From Nitrospiria bacterium (GTDB taxonomy: Bacteria; Nitrospirota; Nitrospiria; Nitrospirales; UBA8639), in contig JAUIKP010000232.1 in NCBI GenBank assembly GCA_030430725.1, positions 1 to 5,863 on the forward strand: a stretch of 5,863 bases of DNA, given 5' to 3'. This document shows positions 4,220 to 5,863 of this stretch, one piece after another. Numbering within the stretch: the first letter of the stretch is position 1; each line of letters starts with the position of its first letter. The translations under genes were made by a program, and so were the position numbers. Below the pieces are notes generated by a model that saw nothing but the letters and a program-made list of their open reading frames with translations, made no database searches and was not told the origin of the DNA.

Positions 4220-5827
4220 ATGGAGCTCCGGCGGCACCAGAAGGAATTAGCGAACATCTGCGACCAGATTCTAGGCGGGCGAAGGCTGACAGACATTGTC
4301 TGTGCAGTTACACCCGGTGGCGGCAAAAGCCTGCTGCCTCAGATCCTGGCCTCCCGCTTGATTCCAGCCATTGCCGACGCCCTATGCTGGATTGTCCCTC
4401 GCAGTGTCTTACAGGACCAGGGTGCGCGAGGATTTCAGGATCCCAGCCACCGGGTGCTCTTAGACCATCGGCTGGAGGCCATGGTAAACACCAACCAGGA
4501 ACATCCAACAAGAGGTTGTGCGGCCTATGTCACGACCTATCAGGCCTTGGCTGCCGATACCCGCAAGATCAACGCCAAAGAATTCCGCCGCAAGCGGTAT
4601 ATCCTCGTTCTGGATGAACCGCATCATCTCGAGGAGGGTGGACTGTGGCATGAGGCCGTTCAGCCACTCTATGACCGGGCGGTTCTGCGGGTGTTGATGA
4701 GCGGGACCTTCGAACGTGGTGAAGGCACACCGATAGCCTTTCTGCCCTATTCAACCACCGACCGGGGAAACCGGCTTGACTGGGAGAGCACGGAATCCCG
4801 GGCCGTTATCCACTATACCTTAGCCGATGCTCTGCGCGAACATGCCTGCATTGATTTGACCGTCCATTACGCGAACTGTCAGGCAACCTGGTTAGACGCG
4901 CAGGGAACCGAGCACCATGTCGAAAGCCTGGCGCATGCCGGGAAACAGACCGCAGCGGCACTTCTGACGGCACTGAAGACTGAAGCCGCTCTGGAGCTCT
5001 TGAGCACGGGCGTAAAGGATTGGCAGATCCATCGCACCACTCATTCCCGATCGAAGCTACTGGTGGTAGCCGCGAATATTGATCAAGCGCAAAAGTATAC
5101 GGCATGGCTTCAGGAACGAGGGGTGCCGGCCAGAATTGCCACGAGTGAGGATTCCACGGCCGCCTATCAGGCAATCAAAGCGTTTAAACGACAGGGAAGC
5201 GGAGCCGTGGACTGCCTGATTACAGTGGCCATGGCCTATGAAGGCCTGGATGTGCCGGCCATAACCCATCTGATCTGTTTGACCCATATCCGGACCAAGC
5301 CCTGGATCGAACAGGTCGTTCATCGAGCCACACGCATGGATTCGCTGGCGGGACCTTATGCGGAGCAACGGGCCTATATTTACGCTCCGGACGACCGACC
5401 ATTCCGGGAATGTCTGGGATACATCCTGGACCAACGCACAACTGTAATCGCCGACAGCCCTTCATCGACACCGGGTCTTGGAGAAGGATCCTATCCCGAT
5501 GCACAGGGCCTCCTCCCGACGGATCGGGCGGAATCAAGTATCCAACCCCTGCGGTCCGGCGTTCTTGAAATGCGGAATCAGGGATTGTGGGCGAACCTGG
5601 CCACACAGGGCCAAACAGAATTCCACCAGGAGACCCCGAAAGAACGATTAGATCGATTACGAAAAAAAATCGAACAGCATGTTCGCGCACACGAGCAATC
5701 GCGAAAACTATCACATGGGACGGTCAATCGGGCGGTCTATTCAAAGTTTCGGAAATCCCGAACCGCCATGACCGAATCTGAACTCCATAAAGTCATGCAA
5801 TGGGTCCATAAAATTTATCCCCTCTGA
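4220..5827 (+). CDS. Superfamily 2 DEAD/DEAH-like helicase (ATPase)
   Basis: A 535-residue ATP-driven nucleic-acid translocase or helicase, cytosolic. Motifs in order: LRRHQ (3-7, Q-like); Walker A TPGGGKS (31-37); Ia VPRSVLQDQ (59-67); Ib TTYQAL (105-110); Walker B LDEPHH (131-136); III MSGT (160-163); IV LLVVAANIDQAQKY (280-293); V ITVAMAYEGLDVP (334-346); VI EQVVHRATRMD (364-374), with Arg369 and Arg372 as likely arginine fingers. About 115 residues between motifs III and IV form a linker unlike short DEAD-box proteins and closer to Res-type helicases. A low-complexity stretch (410-445) leads to a basic C-terminal segment (475-535) with TVNRAVYSKF and ESELHKVMQWV, possibly DNA-binding. ATG at 4220 has GAGGGG five bases before it, spanning the end of the zinc-ribbon gene. 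A longer TTG start at 4079 is rejected. No nuclease motif is visible, so cleavage would need a partner. Confidence 0.88.
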   Translation: MELRRHQKELANICDQILGGRRLTDIVCAVTPGGGKSLLPQILASRLIPAIADALCWIVPRSVLQDQGARGFQDPSHRVLLDHRLEAMVNTNQEHPTRGCAAYVTTYQALAADTRKINAKEFRRKRYILVLDEPHHLEEGGLWHEAVQPLYDRAVLRVLMSGTFERGEGTPIAFLPYSTTDRGNRLDWESTESRAVIHYTLADALREHACIDLTVHYANCQATWLDAQGTEHHVESLAHAGKQTAAALLTALKTEAALELLSTGVKDWQIHRTTHSRSKLLVVAANIDQAQKYTAWLQERGVPARIATSEDSTAAYQAIKAFKRQGSGAVDCLITVAMAYEGLDVPAITHLICLTHIRTKPWIEQVVHRATRMDSLAGPYAEQRAYIYAPDDRPFRECLGYILDQRTTVIADSPSSTPGLGEGSYPDAQGLLPTDRAESSIQPLRSGVLEMRNQGLWANLATQGQTEFHQETPKERLDRLRKKIEQHVRAHEQSRKLSHGTVNRAVYSKFRKSRTAMTESELHKVMQWVHKIYPL

Positions 5828-5840
5828 GATCATTTCTTCC

Positions 5841-5847
5841 AGGAGGT
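5841..5847 (+). promoter_or_regulatory. Shine-Dalgarno of the next gene
   Basis: AGGAGGT, a near-perfect ribosome binding site, nine bases before ATG at 5857. Confidence 0.75.
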
Positions 5848-5856
5848 CCCTTCCCC

Positions 5857-5863
5857 ATGTCCA
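5857..5863 (+). CDS. Start of a further gene, cut by the window edge
   Basis: ATG TCC A... follows a strong ribosome binding site, 29 bases after the helicase stop codon and on the same strand, so it probably belongs to the same operon. Only two codons are visible and nothing can be said about the product. Confidence 0.6.

Overview
The window looks like an accessory stretch of a chromosome of moderate GC content. Candidate lineage is Nitrospirota (Nitrospira-like). The basis is memory-level resemblance only: a long imperfect palindrome at 2337-2487 of the kind I associate with Nitrospira intergenic DNA, a secreted monohaem cytochrome c, and a zinc-ribbon miniprotein of a style common there. 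No rRNA or other marker gene is present, so the assignment is tentative.

Layout. A small exported cytochrome c (18-401, +) faces a lipoprotein of the LCAT-like alpha/beta-hydrolase family (887-2185, -). The 485 bp between their converging 3' ends hold no firm gene. Upstream of the hydrolase comes about 560 bp of structured non-coding DNA. It contains the palindromic element, whose right arm appears to be interrupted by two copies of a roughly 24-bp repeat, then three back-to-back dyads (2506-2577) and a GC-rich hairpin (2701-2730). Next, on the minus strand, is a 55-residue protein with eight correctly spaced Cys/His zinc ligands (2881-3048), possibly coupled to a second tiny ORF (2748-2894). 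Then about 940 bp with a candidate promoter, dyad and terminator bracketing an ~83-nt RNA (3358-3475), and a doubtful 107-residue Cys-containing ORF (3697-4020).

The right side is a plus-strand operon: a 74-residue zinc ribbon (3993-4217), a 535-residue superfamily 2 helicase-like ATPase starting 2 bp after it (4220-5827), and the ribosome binding site and first codons of a further gene (5857 onward). The zinc ribbon and helicase are probably translationally coupled and act together on nucleic acid. What the module is for (replication of a mobile element, defence, or repair) depends on the downstream gene cut off by the window edge.

No complete transposase, integrase, tRNA, rRNA or CRISPR array is visible. 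The strongest new observations are the 55-residue cross-brace zinc protein, the zinc-ribbon/helicase pair, and the palindrome carrying two nested inserts.
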